From positions 265,390 through 329,389 of the forward strand of contig NZ_LMDE01000010.1 in NCBI RefSeq assembly GCF_001425025.1: 64,000 nucleotides of DNA, in the 5' to 3' direction. The DNA is from Nocardioides sp. Root122. GTDB taxonomy: Bacteria; Actinomycetota; Actinomycetes; Propionibacteriales; Nocardioidaceae. A model generated the notes under the pieces. The model had not been told where the DNA came from, did no database searches, and saw only the letters and a program-made list of their open reading frames with translations. Position numbers and translations under genes: made by a program. Below are positions 1 through 9,797 of the stretch, piece by piece (positions within the stretch are counted from its first letter, which is position 1; each line of letters begins with the position of its first letter).

Positions 1-641
1 GTCGCCAGGTGGCGGCGCACGTCCGGCATCACGTCGGCGACGGTGACGTCGCGGCCGAGCTCCTCGCTGAGCGAGGTGACGCCCGCGTCGGCGATGCCGC
101 ACGGGACGAACCGGTCGTACCACCCCAGGTCGACGTCGCAGTTGAGGGCGAAGCCGTGCATCGTCACGCCCCGGCTGACCCGGATGCCGATCGCGGCGAT
201 CTTGCGCTCGGGGCCGCGCTCGTCGGCGCGCAGCCACACGCCGCTGCGACCCGGGACCCGCGCAGTGGTGACGCCGAGGTCGGCGCACACGGCGATCAGC
301 GCCTCCTCCACCCGGCGTACATAGTCGACGACCTTCACGTGGTCGGGCAGCCTCACGATGGGGTAGCCCACCAGCTGGCCGGGGCCGTGGAAGGTGATCT
401 TGCCGCCGCGGTCGACGTCGATGACGTCGGCGCCGCCCGGGTCGAGGGGGCGCTCGTGCGGGTCGGCGCGCTTGCCGGCGGTGAACACTGGCGGGTGCTC
501 GAGCAGCAGGACCGTGTCGGAGCGGGTGCCGTCGACGACCGTCTCGTGCACGCGGCGCTGGAGCTCCCAGGCGGCGAGGTAGTCGACGGCGGCGTCGCCG
601 AGACCGGCGACCTCGAACTCCAGCTCGTGCTCCAGCGGCAT
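1..641 (-). CDS. lipB: Octanoyltransferase LipB (3' end cut by window edge)
   Basis: This enzyme moves the octanoyl group from octanoyl-ACP to lipoyl domains of E2 and GcvH proteins, the first step of lipoate assembly in the cytosol. The minus-strand frame opens with ATG at 641 ([15 protein letters not shown]) and stays open to the window start, about 213 codons. The family marks are all visible: the substrate pocket [16 protein letters not shown], the catalytic lysine in [11 protein letters not shown], and the catalytic cysteine in [10 protein letters not shown]. The stop codon lies beyond position 1, and lipA would be expected there by actinobacterial synteny. Its neighbours on the same strand (epimerase, E2, lpdA) match the Mycobacterium lipB-Rv2216-dlaT arrangement, so the E2 encoded nearby is a likely substrate. 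Confidence 0.95.
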   Translation of the reverse strand, partial: MPLEHELEFEVAGLGDAAVDYLAAWELQRRVHETVVDGTRSDTVLLLEHPPVFTAGKRADPHERPLDPGGADVIDVDRGGKITFHGPGQLVGYPIVRLPDHVKVVDYVRRVEEALIAVCADLGVTTARVPGRSGVWLRADERGPERKIAAIGIRVSRGVTMHGFALNCDVDLGWYDRFVPCGIADAGVTSLSEELGRDVTVADVMPDVRRHLA

Positions 642-726
642 GCCACCGACCCTACGCCCACGCCTGACGGCCCGAGCCTGTGGATGGACGACGACGCGGT
701 CCCGCGAGATCGGCGAGGGTGGCGGG

Positions 727-1263
727 GTGGATCCCCGACGCCTGCTCCCCGTCCTGGCCGCTGTCGCTGCCGCGTGCGTGGTGGCGACCCTCGTGGTCGG
801 GGTGGCCCGCCCGGACCCTGCACCCGAGGTGCCGCGAGGCGCGTCCGCGGATCGGCGTACGACCTCAGGTGCGGCGGGCTCGGCCCCGGGGCCGGCAGCG
901 GTGCTCGCGCAGTGGGACGGGCGCCGCGCTGCCGCCTGGGCGTCCGGCGACCCCGGGAGGCTGCGCCGCCTGTACGTCGCCGGCTCCCGCACCGCCGACG
1001 CCGACGTGCGGCTGCTGCGCCACTACGTCTCCCGGGGGCTGCGGGTGGAGGGCCTGACGACGCAGGTGCTCGCGCTCGAGGTGGTGCGGCGCTCGTCGCG
1101 ACGGCTCGTGCTCGACGTGACCGACCGGGTCTCCGGAGGCGCTGCGGTCGGCGGGCCGACGCCGGTCGCGCTGCCTGCCGACCGCGCCTCGTCGCGACGC
1201 GTGGTGCTCGTCCGGCCGGGGGAGCGGTGGCTGGTGGCCGAGGTGCTCGGCCGGACGGGGTGA
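727..1263 (+). CDS. Hypothetical membrane-anchored or secreted protein
   Basis: The product is about 178 residues and I do not recognise a family. A single hydrophobic segment ([20 protein letters not shown]) follows a short basic N-terminus and would act as an anchor or signal peptide. An Ala/Pro/Ser-rich linker comes next, then a folded part starting near [19 protein letters not shown]. That start resembles NTF2-like or SnoaL-like extracytoplasmic domains, but this is only an impression. I chose GTG at 727 (VDPRRLLPV) because the earlier in-frame ATG at 640 overlaps the lipB start codon and would add an unlikely basic extension. The gene is divergent from lipB and ends 7 bases before the convergent epimerase gene. 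Confidence 0.7.
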   Translation: MDPRRLLPVLAAVAAACVVATLVVGVARPDPAPEVPRGASADRRTTSGAAGSAPGPAAVLAQWDGRRAAAWASGDPGRLRRLYVAGSRTADADVRLLRHYVSRGLRVEGLTTQVLALEVVRRSSRRLVLDVTDRVSGGAAVGGPTPVALPADRASSRRVVLVRPGERWLVAEVLGRTG

Positions 1264-1270
1264 GCGCCGG

Positions 1271-2161
1271 TCAGGCCAGCGCGGAGGCCAGCACCTCGCG
1301 GACGTCCTCGTCCTCGAAGTCGTAGCCCGCCCGCTCGAGAGCCGCCGGGCGCGCGTTGACCGAGCCGAGCAGCTCGGAGGCCAGGTCGCCCGCGGCGACC
1401 TTGAGCACCGGCGCCGGGGCGGCGAGGAACGCCTTGCGGCCCACGGCCTTGGCCAGCGCGTGGGTGAACTCCGCGTTGGTGGGCGTCGTCGGGCAGCACA
1501 GGTTGAACGCCCCGCTGACGTCGCGCGACACCAGCAGGTAGCTCACCGCACCGATCCAGTCGCGCAGCGAGATCATCGGGAAGTACTGCTCGCCCGAGCC
1601 CAGCCGCGCACCCAATCCGGCCTTGAACAGCAGCCTCAGCTGCTTGAGCGGCGGCGAGGTGCGGTCCATCACCGGGGCGGTGCGCAGGATGCACACGCGG
1701 GCGCCTGCCTCGCGCGCCGGCTCGGTCGCGGCGGCCCATTCGCGGGTGACTCCGGTGAGGAACGCGTCGCCGAGGCTGTCGGAGTCCTCGGTGACCGGGG
1801 CGCTGCCGTGGTCGCCGTACCAGCCGATGCCGTTGCCGGCGATGAACGCCGGTGGCCGCTCCGCGGCGGCGATGGTGCGGGCGAGCAGGCCGGTCGTCGA
1901 CACCCGGCTCTCGCGCACCTCGGTTGCCCACCTGTCGGAGTGCGGGTTGCCGGCGATGCTCGCCCCGGCCAGGTTGACCACGGCGTCGGCACGGCCGACC
2001 ACCTCGGCGTCGACCTCCCCGGCACGCGGGTCCCACCGCGACTCCTGGGCCGAGGCCGGGTCGCGGCGCACGAGCGCGGTGACCTCGTGGCCGTGCACCC
2101 GGAGGTGCTCGGTCAGGTGGGTGCCGAGGAAACCCGACGCTCCGGCAATCACGACACGCAT
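1271..2161 (-). CDS. TIGR01777-family NAD(P)-dependent epimerase-like protein (SDR)
   Basis: This is a 296-residue atypical extended short-chain dehydrogenase. The N-terminal dinucleotide-binding motif GASGFLGTHL begins at residue 7. The family-typical segments VNLAGASIAG, FIAGNGIGWYGDHG (the active-site Tyr region), LRTAPVMD and MISLRDWIGAV follow in order. Proteins of this group (human SDR39U1, Escherichia coli YfcH, Mycobacterium Rv2216) have no firmly assigned substrate. The ATG at 2161 directly starts the Rossmann strand MRVVIAG, and the much longer upstream frame is antisense to the ABC transporter. Position between lipB and the E2 gene is conserved in actinobacteria, which hints at a link with lipoylated complexes, but that is inference. 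Confidence 0.9.
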   Translation of the reverse strand: MRVVIAGASGFLGTHLTEHLRVHGHEVTALVRRDPASAQESRWDPRAGEVDAEVVGRADAVVNLAGASIAGNPHSDRWATEVRESRVSTTGLLARTIAAAERPPAFIAGNGIGWYGDHGSAPVTEDSDSLGDAFLTGVTREWAAATEPAREAGARVCILRTAPVMDRTSPPLKQLRLLFKAGLGARLGSGEQYFPMISLRDWIGAVSYLLVSRDVSGAFNLCCPTTPTNAEFTHALAKAVGRKAFLAAPAPVLKVAAGDLASELLGSVNARPAALERAGYDFEDEDVREVLASALA

Positions 2162-2226
2162 GGGACCACCCAACCATGCGCACCAAGCAGCACGACGCCG
2201 ACGGGGTGGGGAGGCGTGGGGACGGG

Positions 2227-5200
2227 TCAGCCGGCCAGGTGGCCCCACCGCGAGGACAGCTCGTCCCACGGCCCCTGGTCGACCACCCGACCCGCGTCGA
2301 GCACGACGACCCGGTCGGCCTGGGCGAGCGCGGCGGCCTTGCTCGTCGCGCCGATCACGGTGGCGCCCCGCGAGCGCAGGGCCTCCCACAGCTCGATCTC
2401 GGTGGCCGCGTCGAGCGCGGACGACACGTCGTCGGCGAGCAGAACGTCGGCCTCGGTGGCGAGGGCCCTCGCCAGGGCGAGCCGCTGCACCTGGCCGCCG
2501 GAGAGGCGTACGCCGCGGTGCCCCACCAGCGAGTCGGGACCGCCGGCCTCGCGGACGTCGCGACCCATGCGCGCGGCCTCGAGCGAGGGCATCACCGGTC
2601 GCGTCGGGTGGTCGAGCCCGACGTTGCCGGTGAAGCTGCCCGACAGCACGCGCGGCACCTGGGCGACGTGGGCCACCCGGGCGGGACGCAGGTCGGACTG
2701 CGCGTCGTCGACGAGGTGGTCGTTCCACCGGATCTCGCCGGTCGTGCTGACCAGCCCGGCGAGGGCGCCGAGCAGGCTGGACTTCCCCGACCCGACCTGG
2801 CCGAGCAGGAGGAGCAGCTCGCCCGCGCGGACCTCGAGGTCGACCTCCTGGACGCCGAGGGTGCCGTCGTCGTGGACCGCGGCGAGGTCGCGCAGGGCGA
2901 GCGTGCGCAGCGGGTCGGGCTCGGGGCGGGCCGGTGCCGACGCGGTGCCGGCCACCAGGTCCATGCCGCCGGGCAGCTCCATCAGGTCGCCGCCGCCGGC
3001 CAGGGCGCTGGTGGCGTGCATCCACGCGCGCGTGCCCGGCGCCTCGGTGACGACGGCGCCGGCGACCCGGCCGAACCAGTCGAAGCCGCTGACCGCGTTG
3101 GCCACGAGCAGTGCGGTGGCCAGCTCCCACCGGCCCGTGAGCAGGCCGGCCCAGGCCGCCACCACGCCGCACTGGACCATCACGACGGGGACGCCGTCCA
3201 GCAGCGACTGCACCCGGTGCTCACGCACCGCGGCGTCGACACGCCCGCCGTCGACCTCGCGGAGGTGCCGGTGGAGGTGGGGCGTGGCTGCGGCGAGCTT
3301 GACGGTGCGGATGGACTCGAGCGTGGAGACCAGCGATTGCCCGAACCGCGCACGCGCCGACGACGACGCAGCCGCCGAGCGGCCGGCGACGCGGCGACCG
3401 AGGGAGGAGGCCAGCGCGGAGGCGACCATCACCGTGAGCAGCACGGCGCCGGCCAGCCACGTTCCGGCGATCATCGCGGTCAGGGCGGCGACGAGCAGAC
3501 CGTTGACGAAGTCGACCCAGCGATCGGTGTAGCGCGCGATGCGGTCGGCGTCCATGGCGCGGGCCACCACCTCGCCCGGAGGCGTACGGACGAGGCGGTG
3601 CTGGTCGGTCTGACCGGCGAGCACCGCCGCCCGGACGCGCATCCGGACCTCGACCCACCAGTGCGGGTAGGTCCAGAACGCCTGCGAGAGCAGCAGCGGG
3701 CCGATCATCAGCGAGGCGACCAGGGCGAGCGCCATCAGCCCCGGCGTCTCGCCCCGCTGGAGACCCGTGACGACGTGGCCCCACACGAACCCGGTGACCG
3801 CGCCATAGGCGCCGGTGATGGAGGCGAGGAGGAACAGCACGGCGCCGAGGAGGCCCCACTCGGGCTTGAGCCGGATGCAGTGCCACACCTGCCGCATCAG
3901 GCCGAGCGGCGGCTCGACGTGGGGTGCCGGCGGGGCAGTGGTGCTGCGGCGCACGGTGCCGATCGCAGCGTCGGTGTGGTGCTCCTCGACGGCGACCTCG
4001 TGGGCGGTTGCCTCGAGCAGGCGACGGAACGGTCCGTCCGCCGTGGCGAGGTGCGCGCGGGTGCCCTGCTGCACGACCCGGCCGGACTCGAGCACGGCCA
4101 CCTGCTCGGCGCGCTCGGTGGTGGAGAGACGGTGGGCGACGAGGATGCCGGTGCGGCCGCGGATCAGTCGGTCGGCGGCGCGCACGACGCGTGCCTCGGT
4201 GACGGGGTCCATCCGGGCGGTGGCCTCGTCGAGCACGACGACGCTGACGTCGCGCACCAGCAGGCGGGCGAACGCCACCAGCTGCTCCTCGCCGGCCGAG
4301 AGGCTGGTGCCGCCGGGACCGAGCAGGGTGTCGAGCCCCTCGGGCAACCCGGCGACCCAGTCGGTCAGGCCGAGCTCGTCGACGGCCGCCTCGACCTGGC
4401 TGCGGGGCGCGCCCCCGAAGAGCGTGATGTTGTCGGCCAGGCTGCCGGCGAGGACCTCGGTGCGCTGGGTGACCACGCCGACGGCGGCACGCAGCTGCTG
4501 CAGGTCGAGGTCGCAGACGTCGGTGCCGCCGAGGAAGACCGTGCCGCGCGGCGGCTCGACCGCACGGGAGAGCAGCGAGGCGAGCGTCGACTTGCCCGAG
4601 CCGGTGCGTCCGACGAGCGCGCAGGTGTGCCCCGCGGCGACGGTCAGGTCGACGTCGCGGAGGGCGAAGGTGCCGGTGCCGTAGGAGAAGGCCAGGTGAC
4701 GGAACTCCACGTCGAGCGGACCGTGCGGCAGCGACGCACCGCCGACGGGCTCGGCGGGGACGGCGAGCATCCCCCGCAGGCGCAGCACCGCGCCCATGCC
4801 CTCCTGCAGGTCGGGCAGGTGGCGCGCGAGCATGTCGACCTGGCCGACGAACATCGTGGTGACGAGGAACAGCGTCACGAGCCGTGCGGTGGACAGGTCG
4901 CCGTGGAGGACCAGCGCGATTCCGATCAGCCCGGTGGCGGCCAGCACGGCGTGGAGCAGGCTGCCGCTGCGGCGGGTGACGCTGACCTCGATGGCCAGCA
5001 CCCGGCGCAGGCGGCGGTGGATCTCGGCGGCCAGCTCGGCGTTGCGGCGGAGCACGTGGGGCTGGCCGAGGGACGTGCGGACGTCGTCGCGGGCGGCGAT
5101 GCCCTCCTCGGTCGAGGCGGCGTGGTCGGTCCAGGCGGCCTCCTCCAGCACCTTGCGCTCGGCGATCTGGGGGAGCAGGTGGCGGATGAAGACCCACACC

Positions 5201-5739
5201 GCGACCCCGCACAGCGGGAACAGGACGGCGGACGGCCACCACGTCAGGCCGGCGACGAGCCACAGCGGTCCGGTGGACAGGACGGTGCGGATCGCCATCC
5301 ACACGCCCCAGCGCATCAGCTGGCCGACCTCCCACGTGTCGTCGTCGATGCGGTCGAGCACCTCACCGACGGCCTGCTCCGAGAGCTCGGAGAGGGGCTG
5401 CGCCATCGCGGCGTCGATCAGGTCGGCGCGCAGCTGGCCCTCGGCGCGGTCGACGACCACGCCCCAGATGGTGCGCGCGGCGGTGTCGACGACGGCCCCG
5501 CCGACGACGCACAGCGCGAGCGTGGTCACCAGGTCCGACGTCGGTGAGTCGGCCAGGCGGCCGGCGACCACCGTGCCCAGGGACGCGGCGACCGCACCGA
5601 CGAGCGCCAGTGCGAGGCAGAGGATCGTCAGTGGACGACGGACGCGGTGCCAGTCGACCGGGACCCGTCCGGGAGGCGGAGCGGGTGACGGATCGATGTG
5701 TGCCGCGGAGGTGTGCGCGGTGAGGTCTGTGGCAGTCAC
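2227..5739 (-). CDS. Fused ABC exporter: two transmembrane and two ATPase domains in one chain
   Basis: The 1170-residue product has the order TMD1-NBD1-TMD2-NBD2, so one polypeptide forms a complete type IV ABC exporter, where bacteria usually use two half-transporters. NBD1 has Walker A GRTGSGKST, signature LSAGE and Walker B VVVLDEA. NBD2 has GQVGSGKSS, LSGGQ and VLLADDV. The residue after the Walker B aspartate is Glu in NBD1 but Asp in NBD2, and NBD1 has a degenerate signature, so only one of the two composite ATP sites looks canonical, as in asymmetric heterodimeric exporters. Substrate is unknown. I chose GTG at 5739 (VTATDLTAHTS) because upstream in-frame starts fall inside the strong hairpin at 5833-5874. 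The long ORFs on the opposite strand are shadows. Confidence 0.9.
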   Translation of the reverse strand: MTATDLTAHTSAAHIDPSPAPPPGRVPVDWHRVRRPLTILCLALALVGAVAASLGTVVAGRLADSPTSDLVTTLALCVVGGAVVDTAARTIWGVVVDRAEGQLRADLIDAAMAQPLSELSEQAVGEVLDRIDDDTWEVGQLMRWGVWMAIRTVLSTGPLWLVAGLTWWPSAVLFPLCGVAVWVFIRHLLPQIAERKVLEEAAWTDHAASTEEGIAARDDVRTSLGQPHVLRRNAELAAEIHRRLRRVLAIEVSVTRRSGSLLHAVLAATGLIGIALVLHGDLSTARLVTLFLVTTMFVGQVDMLARHLPDLQEGMGAVLRLRGMLAVPAEPVGGASLPHGPLDVEFRHLAFSYGTGTFALRDVDLTVAAGHTCALVGRTGSGKSTLASLLSRAVEPPRGTVFLGGTDVCDLDLQQLRAAVGVVTQRTEVLAGSLADNITLFGGAPRSQVEAAVDELGLTDWVAGLPEGLDTLLGPGGTSLSAGEEQLVAFARLLVRDVSVVVLDEATARMDPVTEARVVRAADRLIRGRTGILVAHRLSTTERAEQVAVLESGRVVQQGTRAHLATADGPFRRLLEATAHEVAVEEHHTDAAIGTVRRSTTAPPAPHVEPPLGLMRQVWHCIRLKPEWGLLGAVLFLLASITGAYGAVTGFVWGHVVTGLQRGETPGLMALALVASLMIGPLLLSQAFWTYPHWWVEVRMRVRAAVLAGQTDQHRLVRTPPGEVVARAMDADRIARYTDRWVDFVNGLLVAALTAMIAGTWLAGAVLLTVMVASALASSLGRRVAGRSAAASSSARARFGQSLVSTLESIRTVKLAAATPHLHRHLREVDGGRVDAAVREHRVQSLLDGVPVVMVQCGVVAAWAGLLTGRWELATALLVANAVSGFDWFGRVAGAVVTEAPGTRAWMHATSALAGGGDLMELPGGMDLVAGTASAPARPEPDPLRTLALRDLAAVHDDGTLGVQEVDLEVRAGELLLLLGQVGSGKSSLLGALAGLVSTTGEIRWNDHLVDDAQSDLRPARVAHVAQVPRVLSGSFTGNVGLDHPTRPVMPSLEAARMGRDVREAGGPDSLVGHRGVRLSGGQVQRLALARALATEADVLLADDVSSALDAATEIELWEALRSRGATVIGATSKAAALAQADRVVVLDAGRVVDQGPWDELSSRWGHLAG

Positions 5740-5832
5740 GGTGGTCCCCACCGTAGACGTCGGGTCCGACGCCCCGCCTCCGGTTTTCGTGTGGTGCGGG
5801 GCACCTCGCCGTACGCCTCCCGGCCCCCCGAA

Positions 5833-5874
5833 CGTCATACGACCCCGCACCCATGGGCGCGGGGTCGTATGACG
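5833..5874 (-). terminator. Perfect 16-bp hairpin downstream of the E2 gene
   Basis: CGTCATACGACCCCGC at 5833-5848 pairs perfectly with 5859-5874 around a 10-base loop that is itself palindromic. It lies 26 bases past the E2 stop codon and before the ABC exporter start. No T tract follows, which is common for actinobacterial terminators. It most likely ends the lpdA-E2 transcript and separates it from the exporter gene. Confidence 0.8.
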
Positions 5875-5899
5875 GACGGTCGGCGGACCGAGGCTGGGC

Positions 5900-7807
5900 T
5901 CAGACCTCGAACTGGCCGGCCTCGAGGCGCTTCTTGACCTCCTGCAGGAACCGGCCGGCGTCGGCGCCGTCGACCAGGCGGTGGTCGTAGGTCAGCGACA
6001 GGTGCACCATGTGGCGCACCGCGATCGTCTCGCCGAGGTTGGGGTCGTCGATCACGACGGGCCGCTTGACCACGGCACCGGGACCGAGGATCGCCACCTG
6101 CGGGCTGTTGATGATCGGGGTGTCGAACAGGGCCCCGAAGCTGCCGAGGTTGGTGATCGTGAAGGTGCCGCCGGACAGCTCGTCCGGGGTGATCTTGTTG
6201 ATGCGGGTGCGCTCGGCCACGTCGGCGATCTTCTTGGCCAGACCGGCGATCGAGAGGTCACCGGCGTCCTTGACGACCGGCGTGAGCAGCCCCTTCTCGG
6301 TGTCCACCGCGAACGCGATGTTCTCGCGGTCGTAGTAGGTCACCTCGCCCTTCTCGGCGTCGATCGCGGCGTTGAGCTTGGGGTGCAGCTTGAGCGCGTC
6401 GATCGCGGCCTTGGCGAAGAACGGCAGGTAGGTCAGCTTCACGCCCTCTCGCGCCAGGAAGTCGGCCTTGGCCGCCTCGCGCTGGCGGGCGATCGCGGTG
6501 ACGTCGACCTCCATCACCTGGGTCAGCTGAGCCGACCCCTGCAGGGACTCGACCATGCGCGAGGCGATGACCTTGCGCAGGCGCGACAGCGGCTCGGTGG
6601 TGCCGCGCAGCGGCGACGGTGCGGCCGAGGTCGGGGCGGCGGCAGCCGGGGGAGCGCCCGCAGCAGCCGGAGCGGCGGCAGGTGCCGAGGCAGGAGCCGC
6701 CGCCTGCTGGGCCGCGGCAGCGGCGTCGAGGACGTCCTGCTTGCGGATGCGGCCGCCGACGCCCGTGCCCTGCACGGAGCCCAGGTCCACACCGTGCTGG
6801 TCGGCCATCTTGCGCACCAGCGGGGTGACGTACGCCGTCTGGTCCCGGCCGCCCTCGCTCGCGGCGGGCGCCGACGGGGCCGGCTGCTGCGCGGCAGCGT
6901 CGGTGCGCTGCGGCTCGGGCTCGCCCTGCGGGGCGGGGGCGTTGGGCGCCTCGCCCTTGGCCTCGGGCTCGGGCTGCTGCTCGGCCTGCTGGGGCTCCGG
7001 CTCCGGCTCCGGCTCGGGCTCCGGCTCGGGGGCCTTCTCCTCGGCGGGGGCCTGCTGCTGGGTGTCCTGCTGGGCGGGCGCGGCGTCGCCGGAGCCGATG
7101 ACGGCGAGCTCGGCGCCGACCTCGACGGTCTCGTCCTCCTCGGCCTTGATCTCGAGCAGGGTGCCCGCGACCGGGGAGGGGATCTCGGTGTCGACCTTGT
7201 CGGTCGACACCTCGAGCAGGGGCTCGTCGACGGCGACCTCGTCGCCGACCTGCTTGAGCCAGCGCGTCACGGTGCCCTCGGTGACCGACTCGCCGAGCGC
7301 GGGGAGCGTCACCGAGGTGCCGCCACCGCCGCCACCACCGGAGGAGCCGCCGGGGGAGCCCTCCGAGGAGCTCGCGGCCTGCTCGGCGGCGGGCTCGGAC
7401 TCGGCCGGGGCGTCGTCCTTCTCGGACTCGGGCGTGGCGTCGCCGGCCGGCAGGTCACCGGTCTCCTCGGCGTGCTGCTCCTCCTGCTCGGCCTTCTTCT
7501 CCGACTCCTGCTCGTCGGCGGGCTGCGCCTCGGGCTCGGCGGAGCCGGACGCGTCGCCGGCGGACTCGCCCTCCTCGCCGACGACGGCCAGGACCGCGCC
7601 GACCTCGACGGTGTCGTCCTCGTTGGCCTTGATCTCCAGCAGGGTGCCGGCGACCGGGGAGGGGATCTCGGTGTCGACCTTGTCGGTCGAGACCTCCAGC
7701 AGCGGCTCGTCGACGGCAACCGTGTCACCGACCTGCTTGAGCCAGCGGGTGACGGTGCCCTCGGTGACGGACTCGCCGAGGGCGGGGAGGGTGACTTCGG
7801 AGGCCAT
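5900..7807 (-). CDS. sucB: Dihydrolipoamide acyltransferase (E2) with two lipoyl domains
   Basis: This is the 635-residue E2 core of a 2-oxoacid dehydrogenase complex. Two near-identical lipoyl domains (about residues 1-78 and 165-242) each carry the lipoylation motif [12 protein letters not shown]. They are separated by an acidic Glu/Ala/Ser-rich linker and followed by a Pro/Glu/Gln-rich one. A peripheral-subunit-binding domain ([16 protein letters not shown]) comes next, then the catalytic domain ending with the active-site motif [17 protein letters not shown]. Actinobacterial proteins of this build (Mycobacterium DlaT, Corynebacterium AceF/SucB) may serve pyruvate dehydrogenase as well as, or instead of, oxoglutarate dehydrogenase, so the symbol is provisional. 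The ATG at 7807 begins the lipoyl domain at once. lpdA lies 38 bases upstream and lipB is nearby, giving a coherent set. Confidence 0.95.
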   Translation of the reverse strand: MASEVTLPALGESVTEGTVTRWLKQVGDTVAVDEPLLEVSTDKVDTEIPSPVAGTLLEIKANEDDTVEVGAVLAVVGEEGESAGDASGSAEPEAQPADEQESEKKAEQEEQHAEETGDLPAGDATPESEKDDAPAESEPAAEQAASSSEGSPGGSSGGGGGGGTSVTLPALGESVTEGTVTRWLKQVGDEVAVDEPLLEVSTDKVDTEIPSPVAGTLLEIKAEEDETVEVGAELAVIGSGDAAPAQQDTQQQAPAEEKAPEPEPEPEPEPEPQQAEQQPEPEAKGEAPNAPAPQGEPEPQRTDAAAQQPAPSAPAASEGGRDQTAYVTPLVRKMADQHGVDLGSVQGTGVGGRIRKQDVLDAAAAAQQAAAPASAPAAAPAAAGAPPAAAAPTSAAPSPLRGTTEPLSRLRKVIASRMVESLQGSAQLTQVMEVDVTAIARQREAAKADFLAREGVKLTYLPFFAKAAIDALKLHPKLNAAIDAEKGEVTYYDRENIAFAVDTEKGLLTPVVKDAGDLSIAGLAKKIADVAERTRINKITPDELSGGTFTITNLGSFGALFDTPIINSPQVAILGPGAVVKRPVVIDDPNLGETIAVRHMVHLSLTYDHRLVDGADAGRFLQEVKKRLEAGQFEV

Positions 7808-7845
7808 GAATGTTCCTTCGCTCGCTGGGTGTGGGTAGCTGGGGG

Positions 7846-9234
7846 TCAGGAGTGTGCGTGGAGCGGCTTGCCGGCCAGGGCCAGGTGGGCCTCGCCGAGC
7901 GCCTCGTTCTGGGTGGGGTGCGCGTGCACCAGGGGGGCGACGTCGTCGGCGTGCGCCTCCCAGTTGTAGATCAGCTGGGCCTCGCCGATGAGCTCACCGA
8001 CCCGGTCGCCCACCATGTGGACGCCGAGGACGGGACCGTCGGTCAGGCCGACGAGCTTGACGAAGCCCTGGGTCTGCAGGATCTGGCTCTTGCCGTTGCC
8101 GCCGAGGTCGTAGGTCACCGTGGTGACCGCGTCGCCGTGCCGCTCGCGCGCGGTGGCCTCGTCGAGGCCGACCGAGGCGATCTCGGGGTGGGAGTAGGTC
8201 ACCCGCGGGATGCCGGACTCGTCGACCGGGCGCGGGTCGAGCCCGGCGATCTCCTCGGCCACGAAGATGCCCTGCTGGAAGCCGCGGTGGGCCAGCTGCA
8301 GGCCCGGCACGATGTCGCCGACGGCGTAGACGTCCTCGACGTTGGTGCGGCAGCGCTCGTCGGCGAGCACGAAGCCGCGGTCCATCGCGACGCCCTGCTC
8401 GGCGTAGCCCAGGCCGTCGGTCGACGGCCCACGGCCGACGGCGACCAGGAGCACCTCGGCCTCGATCACGCTCTCGCCGTCCTTGGCGCCCTCGACCGTC
8501 ACGGCCACGCCGGTGTCGGTGACCTTGACGCTCTTGAAGGACGTGGCGGTGCGGAAGTCGATCTTGCGCTTGCGGAAGGCGCGCTCGAGCGCCTTGGAGG
8601 AGGCCTCGTCCTCCGCGGCGACCAGCCGCGGGAGGGCCTCGACGATGGTGACGTCGGAGCCGAAGGACTTCCACACGCTGGCGAACTCGCAGCCGATGAC
8701 GCCGCCGCCGAGCACGATGGCCGAGGCGGGCACGCGGTCAAGGCGCAGGGCGTGCTCCGAGGTCAGCACCTTCTCGCCGTCGACCTCCAGCCCGGGGAGG
8801 CTCTTGCTGTAGGAGCCGGAGGCGAGCACGACCGCCTTGCCGGTGTAGGCCGTGCCGTCGACGGTCACCTCGCGTGGGCCCGTCAGCGTGCCGCTGCCCT
8901 GGATGACGGTGATGCCGCGGGACTTGATCAGGCCGGTCAGGCCCTTGAAGAGCCGGTCGACGACCTTGTCCTTGTAGGCGTTGACACCGGCCATGTCGAT
9001 GCCGTCGAGGGTGGCGGTGACGCCGAACTGGGCGGCCTCGCGGGCGGAGTCGGCGACCTCTGCGGCGTGGAGCAGCGCCTTGGTCGGGATGCACCCGACG
9101 TGGAGGCAGGTGCCGCCCAGGTTGCCCTTCTCGACCAGTCCGACACTCAGCCCCAGCTGGGCCGCTCGCAAGGCACAGGCGTAACCGCCCGAACCAGCCC
9201 CGAGGACGAGTACGTCGAACTCACCGTCCGCCAC
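7846..9234 (-). CDS. lpdA: Dihydrolipoyl dehydrogenase (E3)
   Basis: This 462-residue FAD enzyme reoxidises the dihydrolipoyl groups of E2 and GcvH with NAD+. It has the N-terminal FAD motif [18 protein letters not shown], the redox-active disulfide [16 protein letters not shown], an NAD-binding motif [15 protein letters not shown], a second FAD motif [10 protein letters not shown], and the C-terminal active-site histidine in [16 protein letters not shown] at 9234 was chosen because GGAGGG sits at 9241-9246, six bases upstream; an earlier GTG at 9252 would bury that site. It precedes the E2 gene by 38 bases on the same strand and is probably co-transcribed with it. gcvT, which uses the same E3 in glycine cleavage, is about 2 kb away. 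Confidence 0.96.
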   Translation of the reverse strand: MADGEFDVLVLGAGSGGYACALRAAQLGLSVGLVEKGNLGGTCLHVGCIPTKALLHAAEVADSAREAAQFGVTATLDGIDMAGVNAYKDKVVDRLFKGLTGLIKSRGITVIQGSGTLTGPREVTVDGTAYTGKAVVLASGSYSKSLPGLEVDGEKVLTSEHALRLDRVPASAIVLGGGVIGCEFASVWKSFGSDVTIVEALPRLVAAEDEASSKALERAFRKRKIDFRTATSFKSVKVTDTGVAVTVEGAKDGESVIEAEVLLVAVGRGPSTDGLGYAEQGVAMDRGFVLADERCRTNVEDVYAVGDIVPGLQLAHRGFQQGIFVAEEIAGLDPRPVDESGIPRVTYSHPEIASVGLDEATARERHGDAVTTVTYDLGGNGKSQILQTQGFVKLVGLTDGPVLGVHMVGDRVGELIGEAQLIYNWEAHADDVAPLVHAHPTQNEALGEAHLALAGKPLHAHS

Positions 9235-9342
9235 AGATATCCCTCCACACACGTCGTTCGCTCAGCCGATGCCCGGCTGATCTCCGGCGCCGCCCATCCT
9301 TGCACTCTTCGCGCGCCTGTCCACACCGGGCCGTCCCGAGTC

Positions 9343-9378
9343 GATCCGAGTGGATCTGACCGGATCCCGAGCCGGATC
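9343..9378. repeat. Clustered GGATC inverted and direct repeats in a divergent promoter region
   Basis: GATCC-gagt-GGATC at 9343-9356 is a perfect inverted repeat, and two more GGATC copies follow at 9362 and 9374. The cluster lies between the divergent lpdA (start 9234) and the small gene starting at 9426. It could be an operator, but no regulator is adjacent and the spacing is irregular. Apart from this the 191-base gap shows nothing I can name. Confidence 0.35.
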
Positions 9379-9425
9379 GGCGTGACTCCCGGTGTCGTGG
9401 GGCCCGCCCCGGCAGAATGGTCACC

Positions 9426-9797
9426 ATGGGCATGTTCGACCGATTCCGGCGCAAGGGGCGCACCCGACGTCCGGCGCGTGATGCTGCGCGCACCGGCTCC
9501 ACGACCGTCCGGGCCTCCGACGGCGAGGACTTGCGCCACCTGGAGAAGTTCGTCGCGACCCGGCAGGGCGTGGAGGGCTTCGTGGAGCCGCGGACCGCGG
9601 TCAGCGACGTCACGCTCCTGCTCGTCGCGCACGACGGGGAGTGGACGCGACGCCGTGTGCCCAGCGTGAGGTGGGCGCACGACTTCGCCAACAAGCACCG
9701 CGTTCCGTCCTACGACGCCGCGGTCGTCGGCGTGCCGCAGCGGATGCGCGACTACAACGCCCGCCAGAAGGCGGAGCGCAAGGCGCGGGGCTACTAG
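9426..9797 (+). CDS. Conserved hypothetical protein, basic, 123 residues
   Basis: The product starts with a basic, unstructured stretch (MGMFDRFRRKGRTRRPA) and continues into a short alpha/beta region with HLEKFVATRQGVEGFVEPRT, VTLLLVAHDGEWTRRRVPS and a basic C-terminal helix. Similar proteins of unknown function occur beside lpdA and pepA in actinobacteria, so it is a real conserved gene, but I know no activity. Three in-frame ATGs (9417, 9426, 9432) are possible starts and none has a strong ribosome-binding site. Its stop TAG sits in a CTAG palindrome at 9794-9797 that also holds the stop of the convergent pepA gene, so the two genes overlap by four bases. Confidence 0.75.
   Translation: MGMFDRFRRKGRTRRPARDAARTGSTTVRASDGEDLRHLEKFVATRQGVEGFVEPRTAVSDVTLLLVAHDGEWTRRRVPSVRWAHDFANKHRVPSYDAAVVGVPQRMRDYNARQKAERKARGY

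Noticed and set aside
2176..5547. Very long plus-strand open frame opposite the ABC exporter
   Set aside because: It is Gly/Arg/His/Asp-rich with no family motif and exactly mirrors the codon pattern of the exporter; high-GC genes leave such antisense frames open. The same applies to long frames opposite the E2, cydDC, lhr, ftsK and peptidase genes.
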